NCBI GenBank assembly: GCA_027357125.1 | Contig: DAHVVW010000057.1 | Span: forward strand, 1 to 9,103 | Reading direction: 5' to 3' | DNA: 9,103 nt | From: Clostridiales bacterium | Lineage (GTDB): Bacteria; Bacillota; Desulfitobacteriia; Desulfitobacteriales; Desulfitobacteriaceae | Shown: positions 1 through 5,905 of the stretch, one piece after another | Numbering within the stretch: the stretch's first letter is position 1 | Layout of the letters: every line of letters starts with the position of its first letter | Notes under the pieces: model-generated | Seen by the model: the letters and a program-made list of their open reading frames with translations, nothing else | Databases searched by the model: none | What the model was told of the DNA's origin: nothing | Translations under genes and position numbers: made by a program

Positions 1-327
1 ACTTCCGACATCTGTGACGATAGCCCCACTGCTTATTCTATCTCTAAATTCAGATATATTATCCATCAAATTAGGGAGAGGTAAAGCGACCACAACCAAA
101 TCGAATTCAAGAAACTCGGGAATTTCTCTCAAACCCTGGCTGATCCATCCTTTGTCAAGGGCTCCCCGCAGGCTCGACTCTTCCAGATCAACTGCTGCAA
201 CCTCCCAACCCTGGTGATGTAGGGCTCCGGCCCAGGAGCCCCCGATCAATCCAAGACCGATAACACAGGCTCGCGGCTTGGCCTCATTCCGCCAACCAGC
301 TGACAGAAGGTGCGCTTGGGCCTGCAT
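1..327 (-). CDS. tyrA: Prephenate dehydrogenase, N-terminal part (cut by window edge)
   Basis: Translating the minus strand from the ATG at 327 gives 109 residues that run off the left edge. Residues 21-31 (CVIGLGLIGGS) form the dinucleotide-binding glycine loop, with G24, G26 and G29. An aspartate (D47) ends the second strand of the Rossmann fold, which usually favours NAD over NADP. This pattern, behind a DAHP synthase gene, fits TyrA, which oxidatively decarboxylates prephenate to 4-hydroxyphenylpyruvate for tyrosine synthesis. The ATG shares one base with the TAA of the upstream aroF (TAATG), so translation is probably coupled; purine-rich GAAGGG and AAAGGGG lie just upstream. The C-terminal catalytic part, and any ACT domain, are outside the window. 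An arogenate dehydrogenase of the same fold cannot be excluded. Confidence 0.9.
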   Translation of the reverse strand, partial: MQAQAHLLSAGWRNEAKPRACVIGLGLIGGSWAGALHHQGWEVAAVDLEESSLRGALDKGWISQGLREIPEFLEFDLVVVALPLPNLMDNISEFRDRISSGAIVTDVGS

Positions 328-1355
328 TACCCTTCAACCCCTTTCAAAGGACGGTCTAAGGCAGCACTGAGGCGCGCCAGCTCTTCCATCATCACCTTAA
401 AGTTAGGAGGGGTCAAAGACTGCTTGCCGTCAGAGACAGCCTTATCCGGCTGCGGATGAACCTCTACGATCAGACCGTCCGCTCCGGCAGCCAATGCGGC
501 TTTCGCCATAGGCTGCACGAGCTGCCAGCGACCGGTTCCATGGCTGGGGTCGACGATTACCGGAAGATGGGACAGGGCATGCAAAGCCGGAACCATGCTC
601 AGATCAAGAGTATTTCGGGTGTAGGTTTCAAAGGTACGGATACCACGCTCACAAAACATAACATTATAATTGCCGCCGTCCATTAAATATTCCGCAGCCA
701 TCATCCACTCTTCTAAGGTTGCAGACGGCCCCCGCTTAAGCAACACCGGTTTATTCACTTTGGCCACTTCTTTTAGCAGGAAGAAATTTTGCATGTTGCG
801 CGCTCCAATTTGCAGGACATCAGCATAGGCAGCAACCAACTGTACATCGCGTACATCCACCACTTCCGTTATAATCAATAACCCTGTCTCTTCACGCGCT
901 TCCGCCAGATAGCGCAACCCTTCTTCTTCTAATCCCTGAAAAGAATAAGGGGAAGTGCGCGGCTTAAAAGCTCCTCCCCGCAAGAAAGTAGCCCCTGCTT
1001 CTTTAACCGCATGCGCAGTTTCTAAAAGCTGCGAACGGCTTTCCACCGCACACGGACCGGCCATCACATGAACCTCAGACCCTCCGATCTCATGATGTCC
1101 AATCTTAATTGTACTGTCAGCGGGCTGGAACTCCCTGCTCACCAGTTTATACGGCGCTAAAATAGGCACAACCTTTTCAACCCAAGGTAGGGCTTCCAGG
1201 TCAAGACTCTGTAACCTAGTTCGATCTCCAACCGCACCGATAATAGTCTTCTCGACTCCTTGGGAGAGATGAACTTTAAAGCCCTCTTCCATCAACCTGG
1301 TCGTAATTTCTTGAACTTCAGCTTCTCCTGATCCGCGTTTAAGCACAATAATCAT
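327..1355 (-). CDS. aroF: DAHP synthase, type I-beta, with N-terminal regulatory domain
   Basis: This 342-residue protein condenses phosphoenolpyruvate and erythrose 4-phosphate to DAHP, the first step of the shikimate pathway. Residues 1 to about 70 match the ferredoxin-like domain (opening MIIVLKRG) that mediates Tyr/Phe feedback inhibition in the Thermotoga maritima enzyme, and the length is that of this two-domain class. The barrel carries GPCAVES (100-106), [14 protein letters not shown] (126-139), [10 protein letters not shown] (182-191), LKRG (206-209), DPSHGTG (269-275) and EVHP (298-301). Metal ligands C102, H272, E298 and D309 are all present. The start is the ATG at 1355, behind AAAGGGG. 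The gene lies downstream of a broken hisC and is coupled to tyrA, so it is the tyrosine-linked copy. No promoter of its own is evident; transcription probably comes through hisC from the promoter near 2250. Confidence 0.96.
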   Translation of the reverse strand: MIIVLKRGSGEAEVQEITTRLMEEGFKVHLSQGVEKTIIGAVGDRTRLQSLDLEALPWVEKVVPILAPYKLVSREFQPADSTIKIGHHEIGGSEVHVMAGPCAVESRSQLLETAHAVKEAGATFLRGGAFKPRTSPYSFQGLEEEGLRYLAEAREETGLLIITEVVDVRDVQLVAAYADVLQIGARNMQNFFLLKEVAKVNKPVLLKRGPSATLEEWMMAAEYLMDGGNYNVMFCERGIRTFETYTRNTLDLSMVPALHALSHLPVIVDPSHGTGRWQLVQPMAKAALAAGADGLIVEVHPQPDKAVSDGKQSLTPPNFKVMMEELARLSAALDRPLKGVEG

Positions 1356-1387
1356 TTCGCTTTTCCCCTTTCTACCATCCTACTTTA

Positions 1388-1422
1388 TCAGAGGTCAGAA
1401 ATCAGATGCCGGAGGTCAGAAA
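1388..1422. repeat. Heptameric tandem repeat (TCAGA-type, about 5 units)
   Basis: TCAGA occurs at 1388, 1395, 1402 and 1416, exactly 7 or 14 bases apart, with a degenerate unit (CCGGAGG) at 1409. As a result the 11-mer GAGGTCAGAAA is repeated exactly at 1391 and 1412. The tract sits in the 71-bp spacer between the broken hisC and aroF. It is too short and degenerate to call a CRISPR or a known element. I see no gene in it. Confidence 0.55.
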
Positions 1423-1426
1423 ATAT

Positions 1427-2012
1427 TCAAACCGCATAGCGCTTCTTTAAGAAATCGAGAAGCTTATCATTTTCTTCCCTGGTACCTATTGTAATCCTAA
1501 TCCCGTCCGGGTAGCCGAAGATGTTGCCCGGGCGCACGATGATTCCTGCCTTTAACAAATCATCTCCCAGTTTCGTGCCATCTTCCGGAAAGAACACCAT
1601 AATGAAATTTGTATGGGCCGGAAACACCCTAGCACCCAGACTAATTAAAGTTGCGGTTAAGCGTTCTCTTTCTTCCCGGTTCTTGTTAACAATCTCCTGC
1701 AAATATTCCCGGTCCTGCCAGGCCGCTAAAGCACCTGCTAAAGCCGGTACACTCGCATTAAAGGGGTCGCGTACCCTGCTTAACCCGTTAATCAGATCCG
1801 GATGAGACACTGCAAATCCGACCCGCAAACCGGCCAAACCAAAGGCCTTGGAAAAAGTACGCAGGACTATCACCGGTTTATTTTTACTTAAAAAGGAAAT
1901 CCCGGAAAAGGGAATGTCAGAGAACTCATAATAAGCTTCATCAAAAATCACTAGGACATTTGCCGGCACCTTGGCCATAAAGGAGCGCAGTTCCTCCTCA
2001 GTCAAAGGCCAT
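1427..2012 (-). pseudogene. hisC: HisC-type aminotransferase, 5'-deleted remnant
   Basis: The minus-strand frame ending at TGA (1429-1427) is homologous to the C-terminal part of histidinol-phosphate/aromatic aminotransferases from LTEEELRSF onward. It keeps FDEAYYEF (the Asp and Tyr that contact PLP), TFSKAFGLAGLRVGF with the Schiff-base lysine, and VRPGNIFGYPDGIRITIGT near the C-terminus. Roughly the first 140-150 residues of a family of about 350-360 are missing, including the N-terminal arm and the phosphate-cup region. Upstream, an excellent SD (AGGAGGGGG, 2029-2021) sits 8 nt before an ATG at 2012. That ATG reads only M-A-F-D and stops, in a different frame from hisC, so a deletion seems to have joined the old start region to mid-gene. 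The in-frame TTG at 2068 lies in a terminator U-tract and is not a credible start. An intact copy may have been the aromatic aminotransferase of the aroF-tyrA operon. Confidence 0.82.
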
Positions 2013-2020
2013 ATATTTCT

Positions 2021-2029
2021 CCCCCTCCT
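2021..2029 (-). promoter_or_regulatory. Orphan Shine-Dalgarno of the deleted hisC start
   Basis: AGGAGGGGG on the minus strand lies 8 nt before the ATG at 2012. This is near-ideal spacing, yet the frame it opens closes after four codons (stop at 2000-1998). It marks where the original gene of this operon began and is the main evidence that hisC is broken rather than merely short. Confidence 0.65.
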
Positions 2030-2058
2030 AAAAATTACTGAAGGTAAAAGCAGCTGCC

Positions 2059-2094
2059 AAAAAGCCAAAAAGCACCCCGAATAAGAGGGTGCTT
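2059..2094 (-). terminator. Intrinsic terminator/attenuator in the hisC'-aroF-tyrA leader
   Basis: On the minus strand AAGCACCC (2094-2087) and GGGTGCTT (2077-2070) form a perfect 8-bp stem around a 9-nt loop. A T-rich tail follows (T-tract, GGC, then five more T to 2059). It sits between a candidate promoter and the SD at 2029-2021, so it either ends a short RNA or acts as an attenuator for the downstream genes. An upstream segment, GAGGG...GCTT (about 2191-2178), could pair with the 5' arm and compete with the hairpin; this is inference from reading. Confidence 0.82.
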
Positions 2095-2239
2095 AAAGCC
2101 GACCACTCCCATCCTGCCTATCCTACCAAAACATTATTCGGAATTGAATTATTCAGACCAGCAAAGCAAACCTCAGGAAGCCTCGCCCTCCGTCCTACTG
2201 CCTTCCCTTACACAGGGAAGCCCCTACCTACAAAACCTT
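2059..2239 (-). ncRNA. Unassigned structured leader or small RNA
   Basis: From a probable start near 2239 to the terminator at 2059, about 180 nt are transcribed with no convincing gene. The region is purine-rich on the minus strand. It contains a perfect 7-bp hairpin (CUUCCCU, loop GUGUA, AGGGAAG; 2220-2202) and a repeated GAATAAT element (around 2154 and 2139). I looked for T-box, SAM, TPP, FMN, lysine, glycine, cobalamin, c-di-GMP and other common riboswitch signatures and for a Phe/Tyr/His-rich leader peptide, and found none. It may control the hisC-aroF-tyrA operon by attenuation or be an independent small RNA. Confidence 0.5.
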
Positions 2240-2245
2240 TTAACC

Positions 2246-2275
2246 ATTTTACCATAAATATGAGATTAGAGACAA
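2246..2275 (-). promoter_or_regulatory. Candidate sigma-A promoter for the leader and hisC'-aroF-tyrA
   Basis: On the minus strand TTGTCT (2275-2270) is followed after 18 nt by TAAAAT (2251-2246), preceded by TGG, which makes an extended -10. Initiation would be near 2239. It is the only good minus-strand promoter seen between the plus-strand gene and the terminator. Confidence 0.55.
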
Positions 2276-2294
2276 TTACGTAAGAATTTTTTTC

Positions 2295-2323
2295 TGTTTA
2301 TAGAAAGATAAACCTGGTATAAT
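2295..2323 (+). promoter_or_regulatory. Candidate extended -10 promoter of the coiled-coil gene
   Basis: TGGTATAAT (2315-2323) is a consensus -10 with the TGN extension. The -35 position at the 17-nt spacing (TGTTTA, 2295-2300) is weak, as is usual for extended -10 promoters. It is divergent from the minus-strand promoter, the two -35 regions being about 20 bp apart. Confidence 0.6.
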
Positions 2324-2353
2324 GAGGTAAAAAGAGTAAACAAGGAGGTCACT

Positions 2354-2737
2354 ATGAGCGAGCAAGAGTTTCAAAATATCGTGCTTAAACAACTCTCTGA
2401 CCTTACTCAAGGAATGCACAGACTAGAAACAGATGTCTCCGGACTCAAAACAGATGTCTCCGGACTCAAAACAAATGTCACAGAACTCAAAACAAATGTC
2501 ATAGAACTCAAACAAGATGTCTCCGGACTTAAAGCAGATATCTCTGCTCTCAAAGAGGACTCCCAGGAGCTTAAAAGGCGTATATCATCAATTGAAGAGC
2601 AGACTGGAGGTTTATTGGAGTGGAGATATCTGGTTGACAAAACTCTAAATGAGATCAAAGAAGAACGGATTTCTTTTTTCGAGCTTTTAGGTGAACATGA
2701 CATACAGATTAGATCCCTACGCAGAAAAAAAGCCTAG
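2354..2737 (+). CDS. Small coiled-coil protein of unknown function
   Basis: The 127-residue protein starts at the ATG at 2354, 6 nt behind the strong SD AGGAGGT. From about residue 26 to 74 it consists of seven heptads of the form TDVSGLK, TNVTELK, ADISALK and so on, with Val/Ile at one core position and Leu at the next, so a long parallel coiled coil is expected. The flanking N-terminus (MSEQEFQNIVLKQLSDL) and C-terminus (about 75-127, highly charged, ending RSLRRKKA) are also helical in character. There is no signal peptide, membrane segment or catalytic motif. It is the only plus-strand gene, unrelated in appearance to the aromatic pathway, and its 3' end faces aroF copy 2 across 17 bp with no terminator visible between them. 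I do not recognise a function; a structural or adaptor role is only a guess. Confidence 0.82.
   Translation: MSEQEFQNIVLKQLSDLTQGMHRLETDVSGLKTDVSGLKTNVTELKTNVIELKQDVSGLKADISALKEDSQELKRRISSIEEQTGGLLEWRYLVDKTLNEIKEERISFFELLGEHDIQIRSLRRKKA
2429..2575 (+). repeat. Seven 21-bp tandem repeats encoding coiled-coil heptads
   Basis: Units begin at 2429, 2450, 2471, 2492, 2513, 2534 and 2555. The first two are identical (start ACAGATGTCTCC, end GGACTCAAA), the third and fourth differ from each other by one base, and the last three are more diverged. Each unit encodes exactly one heptad, so the array can gain or lose units without shifting frame or heptad phase. Confidence 0.9.
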
Positions 2738-2754
2738 GTTAGAAAAATCATACG

Positions 2755-3576
2755 TTAAGCAAAAACACTGCGTCCGACTGCCCGGGCTACCGGATTCAGA
2801 GTTTGCATCAGCTCGGCAAAATGTTGGAAATTCAAGGACTGGGGGCCGTCACTCATTGCCTCGGCAGGCTGGGGATGGACTTCAATCATCAAGCCGTCCG
2901 CTCCCGCAGCAACCCCCGCTAACGCTACCGGGGCCACCAGTGACCATCTGCCTGTGCCGTGGCTGGGATCAAGAACTACCGGAAGATGAGACAGCTCTTT
3001 CATCGCCGGAATCGCGGTAATATCAACGGTATTGCGCGTGTAATTCTCGAAAGTTCTAATTCCGCGTTCGCAGAGCACAACCTGGTCGTTGCCTTCTGCC
3101 AGAATATATTCCGCAGCATAGATCCATTCCTCAAGCGTGGCAGCCAGACCCCGTTTGAGAAAGACCGGATGGCGGGATCGCCCCACTTCGCTTAAAAGCG
3201 TAAAGTTCTGCATGTTGCGCGACCCTATTTGGATCATATCAGCCACATCTGCTACCCGTTCAATATCGCGTACATCCATGACCTCGGTAACGACAGGAAG
3301 CCCTGTCTCTTTTTTTACTTCAGCCAATATTTTGAGCCCTGATTCTCCCTTGCCGCGGAAGGAATAGGGAGATGTTCTGGGTTTATAAGCACCCCCGCGC
3401 AAAACTGCTCCACCCAGACGTTTAACCTCGTGCGCGGTAGTTAGTAATTGCTCATAACTTTCAATGGCACATGGTCCGGCGATGACGACGATTTGAGATC
3501 CGCCGAAAACAGCGTTTCCGACCTGAACTAAGGTTGTTCCCTCTTTTTCCTCATTCCGGCAGGCGATTAATTGCAT
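2755..3576 (-). CDS. aroF: DAHP synthase, type I-beta, catalytic domain only
   Basis: This is a second, 273-residue DAHP synthase for the first shikimate step. It contains the whole barrel: AGPCAIES (34-40), [14 protein letters not shown] (60-73), [10 protein letters not shown] (116-125), LKRG (140-143), DPSHGTG (203-209) and EVHP (232-235), with metal ligands C36, H206, E232 and D243. The roughly 70-residue ferredoxin-like domain of copy 1 is absent, so Tyr/Phe feedback through that domain is not expected. The frame opens at a GTG at 3597, but AAGGGAGGGG lies 5 nt before the ATG at 3576, so the ATG is chosen. It follows trpA by 268 bp on the same strand and could be expressed from its own promoter or by read-through from trp. 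This suggests a copy dedicated to supplying chorismate for tryptophan, which is inference. KDO8P synthase is a distant relative, but the [14 protein letters not shown] motif favours DAHP synthase. Confidence 0.95.
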   Translation of the reverse strand: MQLIACRNEEKEGTTLVQVGNAVFGGSQIVVIAGPCAIESYEQLLTTAHEVKRLGGAVLRGGAYKPRTSPYSFRGKGESGLKILAEVKKETGLPVVTEVMDVRDIERVADVADMIQIGSRNMQNFTLLSEVGRSRHPVFLKRGLAATLEEWIYAAEYILAEGNDQVVLCERGIRTFENYTRNTVDITAIPAMKELSHLPVVLDPSHGTGRWSLVAPVALAGVAAGADGLMIEVHPQPAEAMSDGPQSLNFQHFAELMQTLNPVARAVGRSVFA

Positions 3577-3686
3577 CGGAATCCCCTCCCTTCTCACACA
3601 TTAATAACTCTAAAACGTATTTTACCGCTTGCAGGCGAGCATGTAAATGTTTGATTCGTCTAACGAAAGTTTAACTTGTGCTACCG

Positions 3687-3715
3687 TTTATCATAGTTGT
3701 TTCCGAAGACGTCAA
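3687..3715 (-). promoter_or_regulatory. Candidate promoter of aroF copy 2
   Basis: On the minus strand TTGACG (3715-3710) lies 17 nt before GATAAA (3692-3687). The -35 is close to consensus and the -10 moderate; a better -10 match, TATGAT, overlaps it but would leave only a 14-nt spacer. It would give a leader of about 100 nt before the ATG at 3576. Confidence 0.4.
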
Positions 3716-3755
3716 TCGTTATTAAAGCAAACAATTTAGCCCACAGAAGTTCCTC

Positions 3756-3800
3756 TATTCTATATAGAATATTTCCATATTTTGCATGGGGTTCATGCAA
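3756..3800. repeat. Two inverted repeats in the trpA-aroF spacer
   Basis: A perfect 16-bp palindrome, TATTCTATATAGAATA, occupies 3756-3771. A second inverted repeat, TTGCATG - 5 nt - CATGCAA, occupies 3782-3800. Both lie upstream of the candidate aroF promoter and downstream of trpA. Neither is followed by a T-tract on the minus strand, so they look more like protein-binding sites than terminators. The rest of this 268-bp spacer (3577-3844) holds only the promoter candidate and no gene. Confidence 0.5.
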
Positions 3801-3844
3801 GCACTGGTTTAAAGTAAATATCACGTCAGCAAAAAACGTTGAGC

Positions 3845-4663
3845 TTATACCCCTGCTTTAAGGCTCTGCACCCACTGGAAAATCTCTTGTTCTCTCTCTT
3901 TCATGGTATTTAGATCGATCCCCTCTGCATCAAGGGCAGCCAAACGGTCGACCAAAGCGCTGCCAACCACCACTCCATCTACAAACGGTGCTAACCGTTG
4001 CACTTGCTTAGGGTTGCGAATTCCAAAACCAACGCAGAGAGGAAGCTTCAGCTGTCTGAGATCTTTAAGAAAATCCAGGACTGTTGCCGGAATCTCCACT
4101 TCCCCGCCCGTAATCCCGTTGCGCGAGAGGACATAAGCAAAACCTTTCTCCTCTGCAGTCAGGGCTTCAATATCTTCACGTTCACTGGTCTGGGCAATCA
4201 TTGGAATAAACGTTAAGAGCTCTCCCCCCAATTCAGCGGTCAAAGCGCGCAAGCCCTTGCTCTCGTCCCACGGCAAATCAGGGATAATCAGCCCGTCCAC
4301 GCCCGCAACGACTGCATCCTCGACAAACCTCTCCCACCCGTATTGGAGCAGGGGGTTAAGATAACCCATCAGCAGCAGCGGGGTAGCGTAAGATTCGCGA
4401 AAAGTACGCACTATTTCCAAGGTCTTGGTTAAATTCATCCCCCCAGCCAAAGCTCTTTCAGCCGCTGCCTGAATCACTGGCCCGTCAGCCATCGGGTCGC
4501 TGAAAGGTATTCCTAATTCAATGACATCTACCCCGCTCTCAGCCAAGCCGCTTAACCTGCGCACGCTTGTTTCCATGTCAGGGTCTCCGGCCATCACGTA
4601 CATAATCAGACGAGTCATTCCTACTGCCGGCTCGGAAAAGGCACGGTTTAACCTCTCACTCAT
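3845..4663 (-). CDS. trpA: Tryptophan synthase alpha subunit
   Basis: The 272-residue protein cleaves indole-3-glycerol phosphate to indole and glyceraldehyde 3-phosphate and passes indole to TrpB through the tunnel of the alpha2-beta2 complex. [19 protein letters not shown] (residues 47-65) contains both catalytic acids, E49 and D60, at the same numbers as in the Salmonella enzyme. The loop [10 protein letters not shown] and the phosphate-binding GFGIRNP and [10 protein letters not shown] segments are present, and the length is typical. The ATG at 4663 overlaps the TGA of trpB in ATGA, with GGGAGGGG upstream, so translation is coupled. It is the last gene of the trp operon, and I see no convincing terminator behind it. 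Its substrate needs TrpC, which is not encoded in this window. Confidence 0.97.
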   Translation of the reverse strand: MSERLNRAFSEPAVGMTRLIMYVMAGDPDMETSVRRLSGLAESGVDVIELGIPFSDPMADGPVIQAAAERALAGGMNLTKTLEIVRTFRESYATPLLLMGYLNPLLQYGWERFVEDAVVAGVDGLIIPDLPWDESKGLRALTAELGGELLTFIPMIAQTSEREDIEALTAEEKGFAYVLSRNGITGGEVEIPATVLDFLKDLRQLKLPLCVGFGIRNPKQVQRLAPFVDGVVVGSALVDRLAALDAEGIDLNTMKEREQEIFQWVQSLKAGV

Positions 4664-5883
4664 GATTTGCCCCTCCCTTCCAGATACGCGGCCAAAGTTT
4701 CCACATCTTTATCCCCGCGCCCGGATAAATTGACCACAATCACTTGGTCTGTTGGGAGTTCAGGCGCAAGCTTGGCCGCGTAAGCCACGGCATGGGCGCT
4801 TTCAAGAGCCGGTAAAATTCCTTCCGTGCGCGCCAAAAGCTCACAGGCATCGACCGCTTCTTCATCGGAGATGCGCACATACTCGGCCCGCCCTGTTTCT
4901 TGCAAGTAACTGTGTTCCGGCCCTACCCCCGGATAGTCAAGCCCGGCTGAAACAGAATGGGTCATGGTGATCTGCCCGTCTTCATCCTGGAGCAGATAAC
5001 TATAGGCACCGTGCAAGACTCCCGGCTGACCTAGGGATAAGGTCGCGGCATTGTCCCCACTCCCATCCCCTTTGCCCCCTGCTTCTACCCCAATAAGACG
5101 CACCTCCGCATCCTCGATAAAAGGATGGAAAAATCCGATTGCATTGCTTCCTCCCCCTACACACGCGACCAAGGCATCCGGAAGCCGTCCCATTGTAGCT
5201 AAGGCCTGAGCACGGGTTTCTTCTCCGATAACCCGCTGAAAGTCGCGTACTATAGTTGGATAAGGGTGTGGCCCGGCCGCCGTACCAAAACAATAGAAGG
5301 TATCTTCAACATTGGTTACCCAGTCGCGCAAAGCTTCATTGATCGCATCCTTAAGCGTACGCGAGCCTAAAGTTACTGGGCGCACTTCTGCTCCCAGCAG
5401 GCGCATGCGCAGGACATTCAGGTGCTGGCGGCGGACGTCTTCCTCCCCCATATAAACAACACAGGATAGTCCAAACAGGGCACAGGCCGTAGCCGTAGCC
5501 ACTCCGTGCTGACCGGCCCCGGTTTCTGCGATCACTCTGGCCTTACCCATTCTTTTAGCTAACAGAATCTGGCCTAAGGTATTGTTGATCTTATGCGCTC
5601 CCGTGTGGTTCAAATCCTCACGTTTAAGAAAAATGCGCGCTCCTCCCAAAGCCTCAGACAAGCGAGTAGCCTCATACAACAAAGATGGGCGGCCGACATA
5701 TTTTAACAATAGATCCCGGAATTCCATGCGGAAGCCATCATCTTCCTGAGCTTCGCGGTAAGCCTGTTCTAATTCACGCAGAGCAGGCACCAGCGTTTCC
5801 GGCACATATGCTCCACCAAAAAGACCAAAACGACCCGGGGCTTCGCTATGACCCAATAAATCATGAACTTTTGTGCTGATCAT
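4660..5883 (-). CDS. trpB: Tryptophan synthase beta subunit
   Basis: This PLP enzyme joins indole and serine to make tryptophan. Motifs include [10 protein letters not shown] near the N-terminus, HTGAHKINN with the PLP lysine, the catalytic Glu in [17 protein letters not shown] binding the PLP phosphate, [14 protein letters not shown], and LSGRGDKD near the C-terminus. These are features of the standard TrpB1 type that pairs with TrpA. Two starts are possible. The ATG at 5892 directly abuts the SD (AGGAG), whereas the ATG at 5883 has that SD 9 nt upstream, so the shorter 407-residue form is chosen. It follows trpD by only 22 bp, leaving no space or remnant for trpC or trpF, and overlaps trpA by 4 bp. 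Confidence 0.96.
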   Translation of the reverse strand: MISTKVHDLLGHSEAPGRFGLFGGAYVPETLVPALRELEQAYREAQEDDGFRMEFRDLLLKYVGRPSLLYEATRLSEALGGARIFLKREDLNHTGAHKINNTLGQILLAKRMGKARVIAETGAGQHGVATATACALFGLSCVVYMGEEDVRRQHLNVLRMRLLGAEVRPVTLGSRTLKDAINEALRDWVTNVEDTFYCFGTAAGPHPYPTIVRDFQRVIGEETRAQALATMGRLPDALVACVGGGSNAIGFFHPFIEDAEVRLIGVEAGGKGDGSGDNAATLSLGQPGVLHGAYSYLLQDEDGQITMTHSVSAGLDYPGVGPEHSYLQETGRAEYVRISDEEAVDACELLARTEGILPALESAHAVAYAAKLAPELPTDQVIVVNLSGRGDKDVETLAAYLEGRGKS

Positions 5884-5905
5884 TTTCCCCATCTCCTAAA
5901 AATAT

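Noticed and set aside
2123..2134. Mini-ORF ATG-TTT-TGG-TAG (Met-Phe-Trp) as an aromatic leader peptide
   Set aside because: Only three codons, no SD, and no run of Phe, Tyr, Trp or His codons of the kind needed for ribosome-mediated attenuation.
2106..2230. Scattered UAG/GAG/CAG triplets in the hisC leader as a second TRAP site
   Set aside because: Only a handful of triplets, with spacings from 1 to dozens of nt; nothing like the regular 5-nt period of the trp leader.
2095..2240. T-box, 6S RNA or SRP RNA in the leader
   Set aside because: No T-box consensus (GGGUGG-ACCGCG type) is present. The 5' and 3' parts are both G-rich and cannot form the long 6S stem. The SRP tetraloop region is absent.
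2089..2283. 64-codon plus-strand frame between the leader and the coiled-coil gene
   Set aside because: No SD, no family resemblance, and it covers the minus-strand promoter, hairpin and terminator that explain the sequence better.
3801..3844. Terminator directly after trpA (T-run near 3831-3836)
   Set aside because: The T-run is not preceded by a GC-rich hairpin; only a weak, interrupted pairing is possible, so no terminator is claimed.
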